A stretch of DNA of 16,684 nucleotides from Bacteroidota bacterium (GTDB lineage Bacteria; Bacteroidota; Bacteroidia; Flavobacteriales; Flavobacteriaceae). Below, one piece after another: positions 1-7,413 of the stretch; the first letter of the stretch is position 1, and the number at the start of each line of letters is the position of its first letter. The position numbers and the translations under genes were made by a program. The DNA lies in the NCBI GenBank assembly GCA_024278565.1, contig JAJRSY010000212.1, forward strand, positions 1 through 16,684. Reading direction: 5' to 3'. The notes below the pieces were generated by a model. The model saw only the letters and a program-made list of their open reading frames with translations. It made no database searches and was not told where the DNA came from.

Positions 1-312
1 AATGTTGCTATTGGCTCTAACAAACTTTTCAAACAATTGAACTCCCTTATTGCCAATAGTATTACGGGAGATATGTTCGATGCCAATGAATTCAGGGTAA
101 CCTACTTTAAAAAAAAGGATAAAAGCGAGGTTCATTTCGCCCCAAAAGACCAAGGTTTTTCAAAATTCATAAAAACCTTTCAAATAACATACAATCAAAC
201 AGGAGAGGTTACCGAAGTGAGAATGGTCGAACCTTCTGATGATTACACTCAAATCATCTTTACCAATAGGGTCGTGAACAAAAAAATATCAAATGAGGTA
301 TTTGCTCATTAG
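1..312 (+). CDS. LolA-like outer-membrane lipoprotein carrier, C-terminal part (5' end outside window)
   Basis: The reading frame is open from the first base and ends at TAA 310-312, so 103 C-terminal residues are visible and the true start lies upstream. The sequence has the alternating beta-strand look of the LolA/LolB half-barrel: a basic surface strand (FRVTYFKKKDKSEVHF), then a strand pair ending in EVRMVEPSDDYTQIIFTNRVVN. The closing 'DYT.I.F.N' pattern is, from memory, typical of Bacteroidetes LolA homologues. LolA proteins are periplasmic chaperones that carry lipidated cargo to the outer membrane. LolA paralogues also occur in aryl-polyene and flexirubin clusters next to an MMPL exporter, which matches the genes further along. 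The last 20 bases overlap the next gene, so translation is probably coupled. The family call is moderate because the N-terminal half cannot be seen; the pathway role is inferred from context. Confidence 0.6.
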   Translation, partial: NVAIGSNKLFKQLNSLIANSITGDMFDANEFRVTYFKKKDKSEVHFAPKDQGFSKFIKTFQITYNQTGEVTEVRMVEPSDDYTQIIFTNRVVNKKISNEVFAH

Positions 313-904
313 CATTGTCATTTTTGCACTGGTTTCCTGTGGCTCTTATACCAAAAGAAACAACTTTAAAAGTATTGAAACAATTGATAAAAGTGTCACC
401 AATAGCTATTTTTCAGATGCTTCCAAAGACTACATATACAAAGCCGACATCGATTTGTACAGCCGAAAGTTCAGTGGAATTTTTATCGTAAAAAAAACCG
501 GTCCCAACGATCATAGGGTGGTTTTTACCACCGAAATGGGTAATAAAGTTTTTGATTTTTCATACGGAGAAGATGATTTTAAGATAAATTTTATCTTGGA
601 TGAAATCGATAAAAAAATAATCACCAACATCCTTAGAAAAGATTTTTTGGTATTAATAAAGGAGAATGTCTTAATTCAAGGTTCATTCCAACACCAAGGA
701 GATACTATTTGAGAAACCGAGATTGACAAAAAACAGCATTATTATTTCAAATCGACGGATGGGCAATTGAAGAAAATCATCAGTACCAACAACGGAAAGG
801 AAAAAGTAAAGTTTCTCTTTTCAGAAATTAATGATAACATTGCAAAGAACATTCAAATTTTACATGGGAATTTACAACTTCAAATTCGTTTAAGAGCAAT
901 TTAA
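293..904 (+). pseudogene. Small lipoprotein gene interrupted by in-frame TGA (codon 140)
   Basis: ATG 293 opens inside the end of the LolA-like gene. It encodes a clear lipoprotein signal: hydrophobic LLISIVIFALVSC with the lipobox cysteine at residue 16. The reading frame stops at TGA 710-712 after 139 residues. The same frame continues without another stop to TAA 902-904, and that stretch reads as ordinary protein (starting ETEIDKKQHYYFKSTDG, ending LQIRLRAI). The undisturbed product would therefore be about 203 residues. This fits a point nonsense mutation or a base-call error, not a frameshift. TGA serves as a normal stop elsewhere in the window (1528-1530, 7410-7412, 12837-12839), so recoding is unlikely. 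I do not recognise the family with certainty. Its place right after LolA, as a lipoprotein with beta-rich sequence (GIFIVKKTGPNDHRVVFTT), suggests an outer-membrane acceptor analogous to LolB or to the DUF3261 lipoproteins of aryl-polyene clusters. That role is inferred. Confidence 0.65.
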
Positions 905-927
905 AAACGGTTCCTTAATAGAAAGAC

Positions 928-1530
928 ATGAACAAAACACTTCTCTTTTTAGCCAGTTGCTTGTTTACAGCCTCTATCACGGCACAGTTGAAAGTCAAGC
1001 CAGGGGTGCGGACGGGGTTCAACCTTGCAAATATCTCAAACACCTCTTTTGACACTAGGGTTGGCCCTTACTTAGGGGTCTATGCAGACATTCGGTTTTC
1101 AAGTTTTTATGCCATGCAGCCAGAGATCACCTACTCGAACCAAGGAGGGAAAAGTAATATCTCAAGTGTTGGTGACCTAAAGATCGACTATATATCAATA
1201 GGTTTGGCCAACAAATTTTACATCATTCCCAATCAAGGCCTTCACCTGATTGTCGGACCCAGTTTTGATATTGATTTTGAAAATAACTTCATATCACTTG
1301 TAAACGGAAACAGTGATTCAGAGGTGCTGCCCTTTGATCTGTCGATTTTTGGTGGTATTGGCTACGAGTTTGATTTTGGTCTGACTTTAGAGGCCAGATA
1401 CAAACAAGGTTTATTGGATATTGATTGGTTCAATTCTGATTTTAACAATGGCATCTATGACGGTGATGGTAATACGCTCAATGTGGTGTTCCAAATTGGT
1501 GCAGCTTACAAATTTGATTTTAAACGCTGA
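928..1530 (+). CDS. Outer-membrane beta-barrel protein (PorT/OMP_b-brl type)
   Basis: The 200-residue product begins with a Sec signal peptide (MNKTLLFLASCLFTASITA, likely cut before QLKVKPG). The mature part has alternating strands typical of small Bacteroidetes outer-membrane barrels: VRTGFNLANIS, PYLGVYADIRF, YAMQPEITYSNQGGK, IDYISIGLANKFYI, LHLIVGPSFDIDF, FGGIGYEFDFGLTLEARYKQGL, and a C-terminal strand ending in aromatic-rich AAYKFDF. The pattern 'ptf-Y-s-QGG-k', the strand 'yi.iPl..K.Y' and 'G.GYEf..gl.le.RY..GL' match the generic PF13568-like barrel family from memory. It starts 23 nt after the interrupted lipoprotein gene and probably shares its transcript. It could be a pore or surface partner for the exported product, but such barrels are very common, so the link to the cluster is only positional. 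Confidence 0.75.
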   Translation: MNKTLLFLASCLFTASITAQLKVKPGVRTGFNLANISNTSFDTRVGPYLGVYADIRFSSFYAMQPEITYSNQGGKSNISSVGDLKIDYISIGLANKFYIIPNQGLHLIVGPSFDIDFENNFISLVNGNSDSEVLPFDLSIFGGIGYEFDFGLTLEARYKQGLLDIDWFNSDFNNGIYDGDGNTLNVVFQIGAAYKFDFKR

Positions 1531-1594
1531 GCTTTTAAAGAAACTGAAATAGGTCGGCATTATTGAACCGATTTTTACCAGAAAATAATACGAT

Positions 1595-1972
1595 ATGCTA
1601 ATAGAAGGGTTATACACCGTAAAGTCTTTTGAGCCTAACGAAAATGGGGTCAAGGCAACTATTCACTTGAATAAGGAACATGCTATTTTCAAAGGTCATT
1701 TTCCCGGTAACCCGGTAATGCCAGGCGTTTGCATGATACAGATCATAAAAGAGCTTACCGAGAAATTAGTGAAAAAAGAACTCTTTTTATCGGTATCCTC
1801 AAACATCAAATTTATGGCGATCATCAATCCCGAAAAAAACGATACACTGGTGCTGAACTTGACCGTTTCTACTATTGATGAGGTGGTGAAAGTAAAGAAC
1901 ACCACCTTTTTTGAAGACACCTTGGCACTAAAATTGAGTGCAACCTTTAAAATAACCGCTGAACTCGTTTAA
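1595..1972 (+). CDS. FabZ-like 3-hydroxyacyl-ACP dehydratase (hotdog fold)
   Basis: At 125 residues the protein is a single hotdog domain. It carries the FabZ signature GHFPGNPVMPGV at residues 34-45; His35 aligns with the catalytic His of FabZ. The second catalytic position, 14 residues later (Glu63 in E. coli FabZ), is Gln49 here in the helix PGVCMIQIIKEL. I recall 'PGVC.IQ(M/I)IKEL' as a recurrent pattern in Bacteroidetes members, so the Gln is probably a subfamily trait. The likely role is dehydration of 3-hydroxyacyl-ACP in iterative polyene or fatty-chain elongation in the cytoplasm. It is preceded by a 64-nt gap with no recognised promoter and followed 11 nt later by the next gene. With no FabA/FabZ housekeeping neighbours such as lpxC or lpxA, it is better read as a pathway-specific enzyme than as the primary FabZ. 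Confidence 0.85.
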   Translation: MLIEGLYTVKSFEPNENGVKATIHLNKEHAIFKGHFPGNPVMPGVCMIQIIKELTEKLVKKELFLSVSSNIKFMAIINPEKNDTLVLNLTVSTIDEVVKVKNTTFFEDTLALKLSATFKITAELV

Positions 1973-1983
1973 AGAAATTCAAC

Positions 1984-2472
1984 ATGAAGAATTTTCTGCT
2001 TACAGTTTTCTTACTGACCACTTTTGTGTCGTTCGCACAACTTGACAAAGTCAGAAAATCATACCCCCAAGCCGCTTCTAGTAAAGAAACCACCCAAGAA
2101 TTGTACAATACCCTTTCTTCGGTAACCGAAGATGACAATCAAATTCTAGTCGCTTACAAAGGTGCCGTTTCTACTTTGATGGCAAAATTCGCCAAGGGTG
2201 TTAAAAACAAAAAGAAATATTTCACCACGGGTGCAGGCCTTATTGAAAATTCAGTCACTGCCATGCCTGAAAATATCGAAATACGTTGTATTCGTTTAAG
2301 CGTTCAAGAAAACTCGCCCAAAGTGGTGAAATACAAAAACAATATTGAGGGAGACAAACAATTTCTACTGCAAAACTATAAAAAGACCGCTACTAAGGAG
2401 GTTCAGGATTTTGTGAAGAATTTTGTCTTGGCATCATCACTCTTTGATGATACTGAAAAGCAGTTGTTTTAG
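1984..2472 (+). CDS. Secreted protein of unrecognised family in the polyene-like cluster
   Basis: The 162-residue product has a clear Sec signal peptide (MKNFLLTVFLLTTFVSFA, probable cleavage before QLDKVRKSYP) and no lipobox. The mature part looks mainly alpha-helical, with a basic central segment (KFAKGVKNKKKYF). A distinctive stretch, ENIEIRCIRLSVQENSPKVV, followed by KYKNNIEGDKQFLLQNY, looks like a conserved core. No catalytic motif is visible. I have a general memory of similar proteins beside the dehydratase and GT2 genes of flavobacterial pigment clusters, but I cannot name a family. It begins 11 nt after the dehydratase stop, so co-transcription is likely. The promoter for the next gene is embedded in its last codons. 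A periplasmic accessory role in maturation or transport is inferred from the signal peptide and location. Confidence 0.75.
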   Translation: MKNFLLTVFLLTTFVSFAQLDKVRKSYPQAASSKETTQELYNTLSSVTEDDNQILVAYKGAVSTLMAKFAKGVKNKKKYFTTGAGLIENSVTAMPENIEIRCIRLSVQENSPKVVKYKNNIEGDKQFLLQNYKKTATKEVQDFVKNFVLASSLFDDTEKQLF

Positions 2473-2493
2473 CAGTACCATTTCTTATCTTTG
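2464..2493 (+). promoter_or_regulatory. Bacteroidetes-type promoter TTG-N19-TATCTTTG, internal to the operon
   Basis: TTG 2464-2466 and TATCTTTG 2486-2493 are separated by 19 bp. This is an exact match to the Bacteroidetes/Flavobacterium consensus (-33 TTG or TTTG, -7 TAnnTTTG, 17-23 bp apart). The -33 element lies in the last codons of the preceding gene. Transcription would begin near 2500, leaving a leader of about 34 nt before the TTG start of the glycosyltransferase. It could drive the downstream block (GT2 to ligase) independently of the upstream genes. Confidence 0.65.
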
Positions 2494-2533
2494 CTAAAAC
2501 TTAAACCCATTAGAACCTAGGGTTCAGAACAAT

Positions 2534-3742
2534 TTGCCATTGCCTGTCGCAACGCTATCGATTTCAGAAACATTATCGCACTATAAATGTTGCGTAATCG
2601 TTCCTACCTATAACAACCACAAAACTTTGAAGAGGGTTTTAGATGGTGTACTTGTTTATACCCAAGATGTTATTTTGATCAACGATGGTTCAACCGACTC
2701 TACGGCCACAATACTAAAAGAATACCCACAAATAGAGCAGCTTCATCTCGATAAAAATCAAGGAAAAGGCAATGCACTTAAGTTAGGGTTTGAAAAAGCC
2801 CTTGAACTGGGCTTCCTTTTTTCCATTACCATAGATTCTGACGGCCAGCATTTTCCTGAAGATATTCCGGTTTTCATCAAGGCCTTTGAACAAGAAAATT
2901 CTAAAAATGTATTGTTGATCGGCGCCCGAAATATGGGACATGAAACCGTACCCAAAAAAAGTAGTTTTGGCAATAGGTTCTCTAATTTTTGGTTTTGGGT
3001 AGAAACGGGCAAATGGTTAAAAGACACCCAATGCGGGTATCGCCTGTACCCAATCAATGCCTTGAAAGAGCTTACATTTTACACGACCAAGTTTGAGTTT
3101 GAGATCGAGGTCATCGTGAGGGCCGCCTGGAAAGGCATTGCGGTCAAAAACGTGCCGGTAAAGGTGTTGTACGATGAAGCCGAACGGGTTTCCCATTTTA
3201 GGCCGTTCGCTGATTTTACACGAATCAGTATCTTGAACACTTGGTTGGTCATCGTTGCCCTGTTTGTGATAAAGCCACGAAATCTTTACAGGCGTTTTAA
3301 AAAAAAAGGGTTTAAACGTTTTTTTTACGAGGACTTTTTACATAACGCCGATTCCCCTAGAAAAAAAGCACTATCGATTGCCCTGGGTATTTTTATCGGT
3401 CTTTGTCCGCTTTGGGGGTTTCATACGATCATCGTTATTTTTCTGGCCCTACTTTTGAAACTGAACAAGGTCATTGCCTTCGCTTTTTCAAATATCAGTT
3501 TGCCCCCGTTTATTCCGTTTGTACTGTACGCCAGTTCTAAGGTTGGGCAGTTTATCTTAGGGGTCGATTATTCGTATACCATGGAAGACATGACCACTGA
3601 TTTTGAGGTTTTTGCCCATCTTAAAACCTATATTATCGGCAGCCTCGTACTTTCAACGGTCTCGGCACTACTAATTGGTTTATTGGCCTATGCATTTTTC
3701 TCGGTTTTTGACAAAAAGAAAATAGCAGTTGAAAATGGATAG
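2534..3742 (+). CDS. Family 2 glycosyltransferase fused to DUF2062 membrane domain
   Basis: Residues 19-245 form a GT-A fold GT2 domain. It starts with CVIVPTYNN (20-28), followed by the nucleotide-binding NDGSTDS (50-56) and the metal-binding DSDGQH (DxD, 101-106). TQCGYRLYP and FEFEIEVI are typical of dolichyl-phosphate-mannose-synthase-like GT2 enzymes. A hydrophobic segment near 230-250 is followed by a basic linker and a DUF2062-type domain (about 273-345: KKALSIALGIFIGLCPLWGFHT, then FSNISLPPFIPF). Further hydrophobic helices lead to the C-terminus. No ATG is available: the frame after the upstream TAA at 2495-2497 offers only TTG 2534 or TTG 2540, so a TTG start is required to include the first GT2 strand. 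It ends overlapping the next gene by 8 nt. The likely role is transfer of a sugar from an activated donor to a lipid or polyene acceptor at the inner membrane; the acceptor is unknown. Confidence 0.88.
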   Translation: MPLPVATLSISETLSHYKCCVIVPTYNNHKTLKRVLDGVLVYTQDVILINDGSTDSTATILKEYPQIEQLHLDKNQGKGNALKLGFEKALELGFLFSITIDSDGQHFPEDIPVFIKAFEQENSKNVLLIGARNMGHETVPKKSSFGNRFSNFWFWVETGKWLKDTQCGYRLYPINALKELTFYTTKFEFEIEVIVRAAWKGIAVKNVPVKVLYDEAERVSHFRPFADFTRISILNTWLVIVALFVIKPRNLYRRFKKKGFKRFFYEDFLHNADSPRKKALSIALGIFIGLCPLWGFHTIIVIFLALLLKLNKVIAFAFSNISLPPFIPFVLYASSKVGQFILGVDYSYTMEDMTTDFEVFAHLKTYIIGSLVLSTVSALLIGLLAYAFFSVFDKKKIAVENG

Positions 3743-6700
3743 CTTCTTCTATAGCACATATCACTATATTTCAAAAAACAAGCTTTGGGCAGCCTTAGCT
3801 CTTTTGATTGTTTTTCTTGGGCTTGCAGCCATCATTTCAAGAATTCAGTTCGAAGAGGATATCAGCAAACTCATTCCCGTAAGCTCTAAAAACAAAGACT
3901 TTGAACGGGTATTAAAGACCGTACGGTTTACCGACAAGATCATTGTCAACATTCAACGTCAACCCAACGGATCGGTTGATGACCTGATCGAATATGCTTC
4001 CCAATTTTTAGACAGTATCGACAAGAATGCCCAAGAGCACCTTAAAAGCGTTCAAGGCAAGATCGCCGATGACGAAATTCAAAAAACAATGGATTTCGTT
4101 TACAACAACCTCCCCCTTTTTCTAGAGGAGGCCGACTATACCAGCATCCGAAAGAAAATAACAAAAGACAGTATAGCGGCGATAACAAAAGAAAACTACA
4201 AAACCCTAATCTCGCCCTCTGGTATTGTGGCAAAAAAAAGCATCATAAAAGACCCACTGGGGCTTTCGTTCATCGCCTTAAAGAAATTGCGGCAACTTGG
4301 TATTGCGGACGGTTTTATTCTAAAAGATGGGTTTATACTAAGCAAGAACGAACAGAATATCTTACTTTTTCTAACCCCGAAATACGCCCCCAACGAAACG
4401 GTCGGGAACGAAGCATTTGTTGCCCTTCTTTACCAGATTCAAGATCAATTGAACAGTTCTTTTGAAAACAAGGTGGACAGCGCCTATTTTGGTGCGGCCC
4501 TGGTTGCCGTTGCCAATGCGCAGCAGATTAAGAAAGACATCAAGTTTACAGCGGGTATTGCCGTAACGTTCTTGTTGTTGATCCTGATTCTATTTTACAA
4601 AAATTCGGCCATACCCTTGATCCTCTTTTTGCCCACTATTTTTGGGGGCCTATTATCGATCGCCTTCCTCTATTTGATACGCACTAAAATATCGGCCATT
4701 TCATTGGGTATCGGGTCGGTACTATTGGGGGTGACCTTGGATTATGCCCTTCATATCCTCACCCACATTCGTAACAATAATTCAGTACGAAAACTATATA
4801 AAGAGGTTGCGCCCTCCATTTTGATGAGCAGCCTTACCACGGCATCGGCCTTTCTCTGCCTGTTGTTTTTAAAATCACAGGCCTTGCAAGATTTGGGTAT
4901 TTTTGCTGCGGTCAGTGTTCTCGGTTCTTCGATATTCGCGTTACTATTTATTCCGCAGGTATATAAAACCGTACTCAAAAAAGAAAAAAACAATACGGTA
5001 TTAGACCAGATTGCAAGCTACGGTATTCATAAAAAGAAATGGGGACTTGCAATTATTGGCATCCTTCTAATTACAAGCATATTCACCTATGACAAGGTGG
5101 TTTTCAATCAAGATATTACGAAACTGAATTTTGAGCCCACCCATCTTATCGAAGCACGGGAGAGGTTGGATGCCCTTACCAATATCAATTCAAAATCAAT
5201 TTATTTGGCCGCCTATGGCGACACTCGTGAAGAAGTGTTACAGGTCAATGACAGCCTTTACACTACATTACAACAACTTAAAAATAAAGATCAAATAGTC
5301 GGCTTTAGCTCTATTGCCGCCTTGGTTCGTTCAGAAAAATCACAAAAAGAAAGAATAAAGCGTTGGCAAGATTTCTGGAGCGCCGATACCCGCAGTTCAT
5401 TTCAAGGGCATCTCATTGCAAGTGGTAACGAACTGGGTTTCAAACCCAGCACCTTCGACCAATTTTATGCGCTTTTGGGTTCAGAATTCAACCCCCTCAC
5501 AATTAAGGACTATGAAGGGATAAGTGCCTTCACGATCGATGACTACATCGCAACTGAAAATAATTTCACGACCATCACCACTTTGATAAAGGTTGATAGC
5601 GCAAATGCCAAATTCGTCAATGCCGCTTTTGAAGATGACCCACAGACCCTATTGATCAACAGACAACGAATGAACGAAACCTTTCTGGGCAACCTTAAAA
5701 ACGATTTTAACCGTTTGATCGGTTATTCGATCATAGTGATCCTTCTGATTTTGTTGCTTTTTTATCGAAGTTTGTCGCTCACTTTAGTTACTGGTATTCC
5801 CATATTGATTACTTGGTTTTTGACCATTGGCATTATGGGGCTATTGCATATTGAATTCAACATTTTTAATATTATCATTTCAACCTTTGTGTTCGGCCTT
5901 GGGGTCGATTATTGCATTTTTATCACCAATGGCCTGCTTGCAGAATACCGAACCGGTGAGCGAGCGTTGCCCACTCATAAAACATCGATTCTTCTTTCGG
6001 TGATTACCACCATTTTGGGCGTGGGCGTATTGATTTTCGCCAAGCACCCAGCGCTATATACCATTTCCCTTGTTTCATTAATCGGTATTCTTTCGGCGGT
6101 CTTTGTTGCCTTTACCGTTCAACCGTTATTGTTCAATGTGTTTATAGGAAGTACTAAAAAACGTCCGGGCAATATTCGACAGTTTGTGTTCTCTGTACTG
6201 TCTTTTACCTATTTTGGCCTTGGGGGCTTATTGGCATCATTGTTCAGCATCGTATTGAAAATTGTTCCGGTCAGTAAAAAAATAAAAATGGGTTGGTTTC
6301 ACAGATCCATTTCAAAACTGATGGGGTCTGTATTCTTCAGCTATCCATTTCTTAGAACCGAGGTGAGAAACCAAAACAACAAAACCTTTGAAAAACCGGT
6401 AATGATCATTGCCAACCACACTTCGTTTTTAGATATATTGGCAGTGGGCATGCTGCACCCCAAGATGGTTTATTTGGTAAATGACTGGGTCTACAATTCG
6501 CCTGTTTTTGGCAAGGCCGTGCAATCAGCAGGGTTCTACCCCGTATCACAAGGACTTGATAAGGGAGTTGACCACCTGCGGAAAAAAGTGGCGCAAGGGT
6601 ATTCATTGATCGCTTTTCCTGAAGGTCGCCGCTCATCTACCAACCAGATAAAACGGTTTCACAAAGGCGCTTTCTTTCTTGCCGAACAATTCAATATGGA

Positions 6701-7412
6701 CATATTGCCCGTATTGATCCACGGAAACTCCGAAATTTTGCCCAAGGGAACTTTTGTCATCAAGGATGGTAAAGTCACCATAAAAATTTTGGATCGTATT
6801 TCAACCACCGACAAACGGTTTGGCGAAGGTTACCAAGAACGCACAAAAAAAATAAGCCGCTATTTTAAAAATGAATTTCAAAATCTCAGAAACGATATTG
6901 AGCACGAAGCCTATTTTCGAAATGATTTGCTACAAGAATTCAGGTATAAGGGCAATACCCTTTACAAAAAGGTTCGCACTGATTTCAAAAAAAACAAATC
7001 AACTTATAAGGCTATTGTGGATGCCATTGGCAAGAAAGATACGATTGTACACCTTTCAGAAGACCATGGCCTATTGGATTTTCTTTTGGTATTGGATTCA
7101 AGGGACCGAAAAATCCACAGTTATATTGCAGATCAAGATTCACGAGCCATTTTCAAGAATAGTTTTATCACTGATTTTCACAGCAAGATCACGGTAACCA
7201 ACTCGATTGCGGAAGCAATGACAAATCAAGCCAGGGTACTGATCGTCAATCTTACCGAAAGCGGGTCGGTATTGGAAAAAGTAAGCGGTGAAATAGGTAT
7301 ATTGATACTTTTAAAGGCAAGCAGAAACCACGCTACCGAAAACATTCTTAAGAAGGGTTTCGCTATCAATTTTGAAAATGATAGCTTTATACTATTGAAA
7401 AAATCAGATTGA
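3735..7412 (+). CDS. MMPL/RND-type lipid exporter fused to PlsC-type acyltransferase and a C-terminal Rossmann-like domain
   Basis: A 1225-residue protein from ATG 3735 (TTG 3729 is an alternative two codons earlier); the ATG overlaps the GT2 stop by 8 nt. It has the duplicated RND layout: TM1 at about 17-36, a periplasmic loop, TM bundle 271-416 with GVTLDYALH, TM at 435-455, a second loop, and TM bundle 662-844 with GLGVDYCIFIT. These mark the MMPL family of lipid and polyketide exporters. A cytoplasmic lysophospholipid-acyltransferase domain follows, with the catalytic HX4D block NHTSFLD (894-900) and FPEGRRS (961-967). The last 160 residues form a further domain (HLSEDHGLLDFLLVLDS near 1106, then RKIHSYIADQDSRAI) that looks Rossmann- or methyltransferase-like but lacks a clean SAM motif. 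In canonical aryl-polyene clusters exporter and acyltransferase are, from memory, separate genes; fusion would couple acylation to export. Confidence 0.88.
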   Translation: MDSFFYSTYHYISKNKLWAALALLIVFLGLAAIISRIQFEEDISKLIPVSSKNKDFERVLKTVRFTDKIIVNIQRQPNGSVDDLIEYASQFLDSIDKNAQEHLKSVQGKIADDEIQKTMDFVYNNLPLFLEEADYTSIRKKITKDSIAAITKENYKTLISPSGIVAKKSIIKDPLGLSFIALKKLRQLGIADGFILKDGFILSKNEQNILLFLTPKYAPNETVGNEAFVALLYQIQDQLNSSFENKVDSAYFGAALVAVANAQQIKKDIKFTAGIAVTFLLLILILFYKNSAIPLILFLPTIFGGLLSIAFLYLIRTKISAISLGIGSVLLGVTLDYALHILTHIRNNNSVRKLYKEVAPSILMSSLTTASAFLCLLFLKSQALQDLGIFAAVSVLGSSIFALLFIPQVYKTVLKKEKNNTVLDQIASYGIHKKKWGLAIIGILLITSIFTYDKVVFNQDITKLNFEPTHLIEARERLDALTNINSKSIYLAAYGDTREEVLQVNDSLYTTLQQLKNKDQIVGFSSIAALVRSEKSQKERIKRWQDFWSADTRSSFQGHLIASGNELGFKPSTFDQFYALLGSEFNPLTIKDYEGISAFTIDDYIATENNFTTITTLIKVDSANAKFVNAAFEDDPQTLLINRQRMNETFLGNLKNDFNRLIGYSIIVILLILLLFYRSLSLTLVTGIPILITWFLTIGIMGLLHIEFNIFNIIISTFVFGLGVDYCIFITNGLLAEYRTGERALPTHKTSILLSVITTILGVGVLIFAKHPALYTISLVSLIGILSAVFVAFTVQPLLFNVFIGSTKKRPGNIRQFVFSVLSFTYFGLGGLLASLFSIVLKIVPVSKKIKMGWFHRSISKLMGSVFFSYPFLRTEVRNQNNKTFEKPVMIIANHTSFLDILAVGMLHPKMVYLVNDWVYNSPVFGKAVQSAGFYPVSQGLDKGVDHLRKKVAQGYSLIAFPEGRRSSTNQIKRFHKGAFFLAEQFNMDILPVLIHGNSEILPKGTFVIKDGKVTIKILDRISTTDKRFGEGYQERTKKISRYFKNEFQNLRNDIEHEAYFRNDLLQEFRYKGNTLYKKVRTDFKKNKSTYKAIVDAIGKKDTIVHLSEDHGLLDFLLVLDSRDRKIHSYIADQDSRAIFKNSFITDFHSKITVTNSIAEAMTNQARVLIVNLTESGSVLEKVSGEIGILILLKASRNHATENILKKGFAINFENDSFILLKKSD

Positions 7413-7413
7413 A

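Noticed and set aside
710..712. TGA as selenocysteine or reassigned codon
   Set aside because: No SECIS-like hairpin was recognised just after it, TGA ends three other genes in the window, and a lipoprotein of this kind has no reason to use selenocysteine; a nonsense mutation or base error is simpler.
2758..3057. Antisense ORFs inside the large genes (for example 2758-3057, 6406-6636, 8745-9161, 10796-11131)
   Set aside because: They lie opposite well-recognised coding sequence, lack known motifs and show the odd composition (Pro, Arg, Cys, Ser rich) of antisense shadows.
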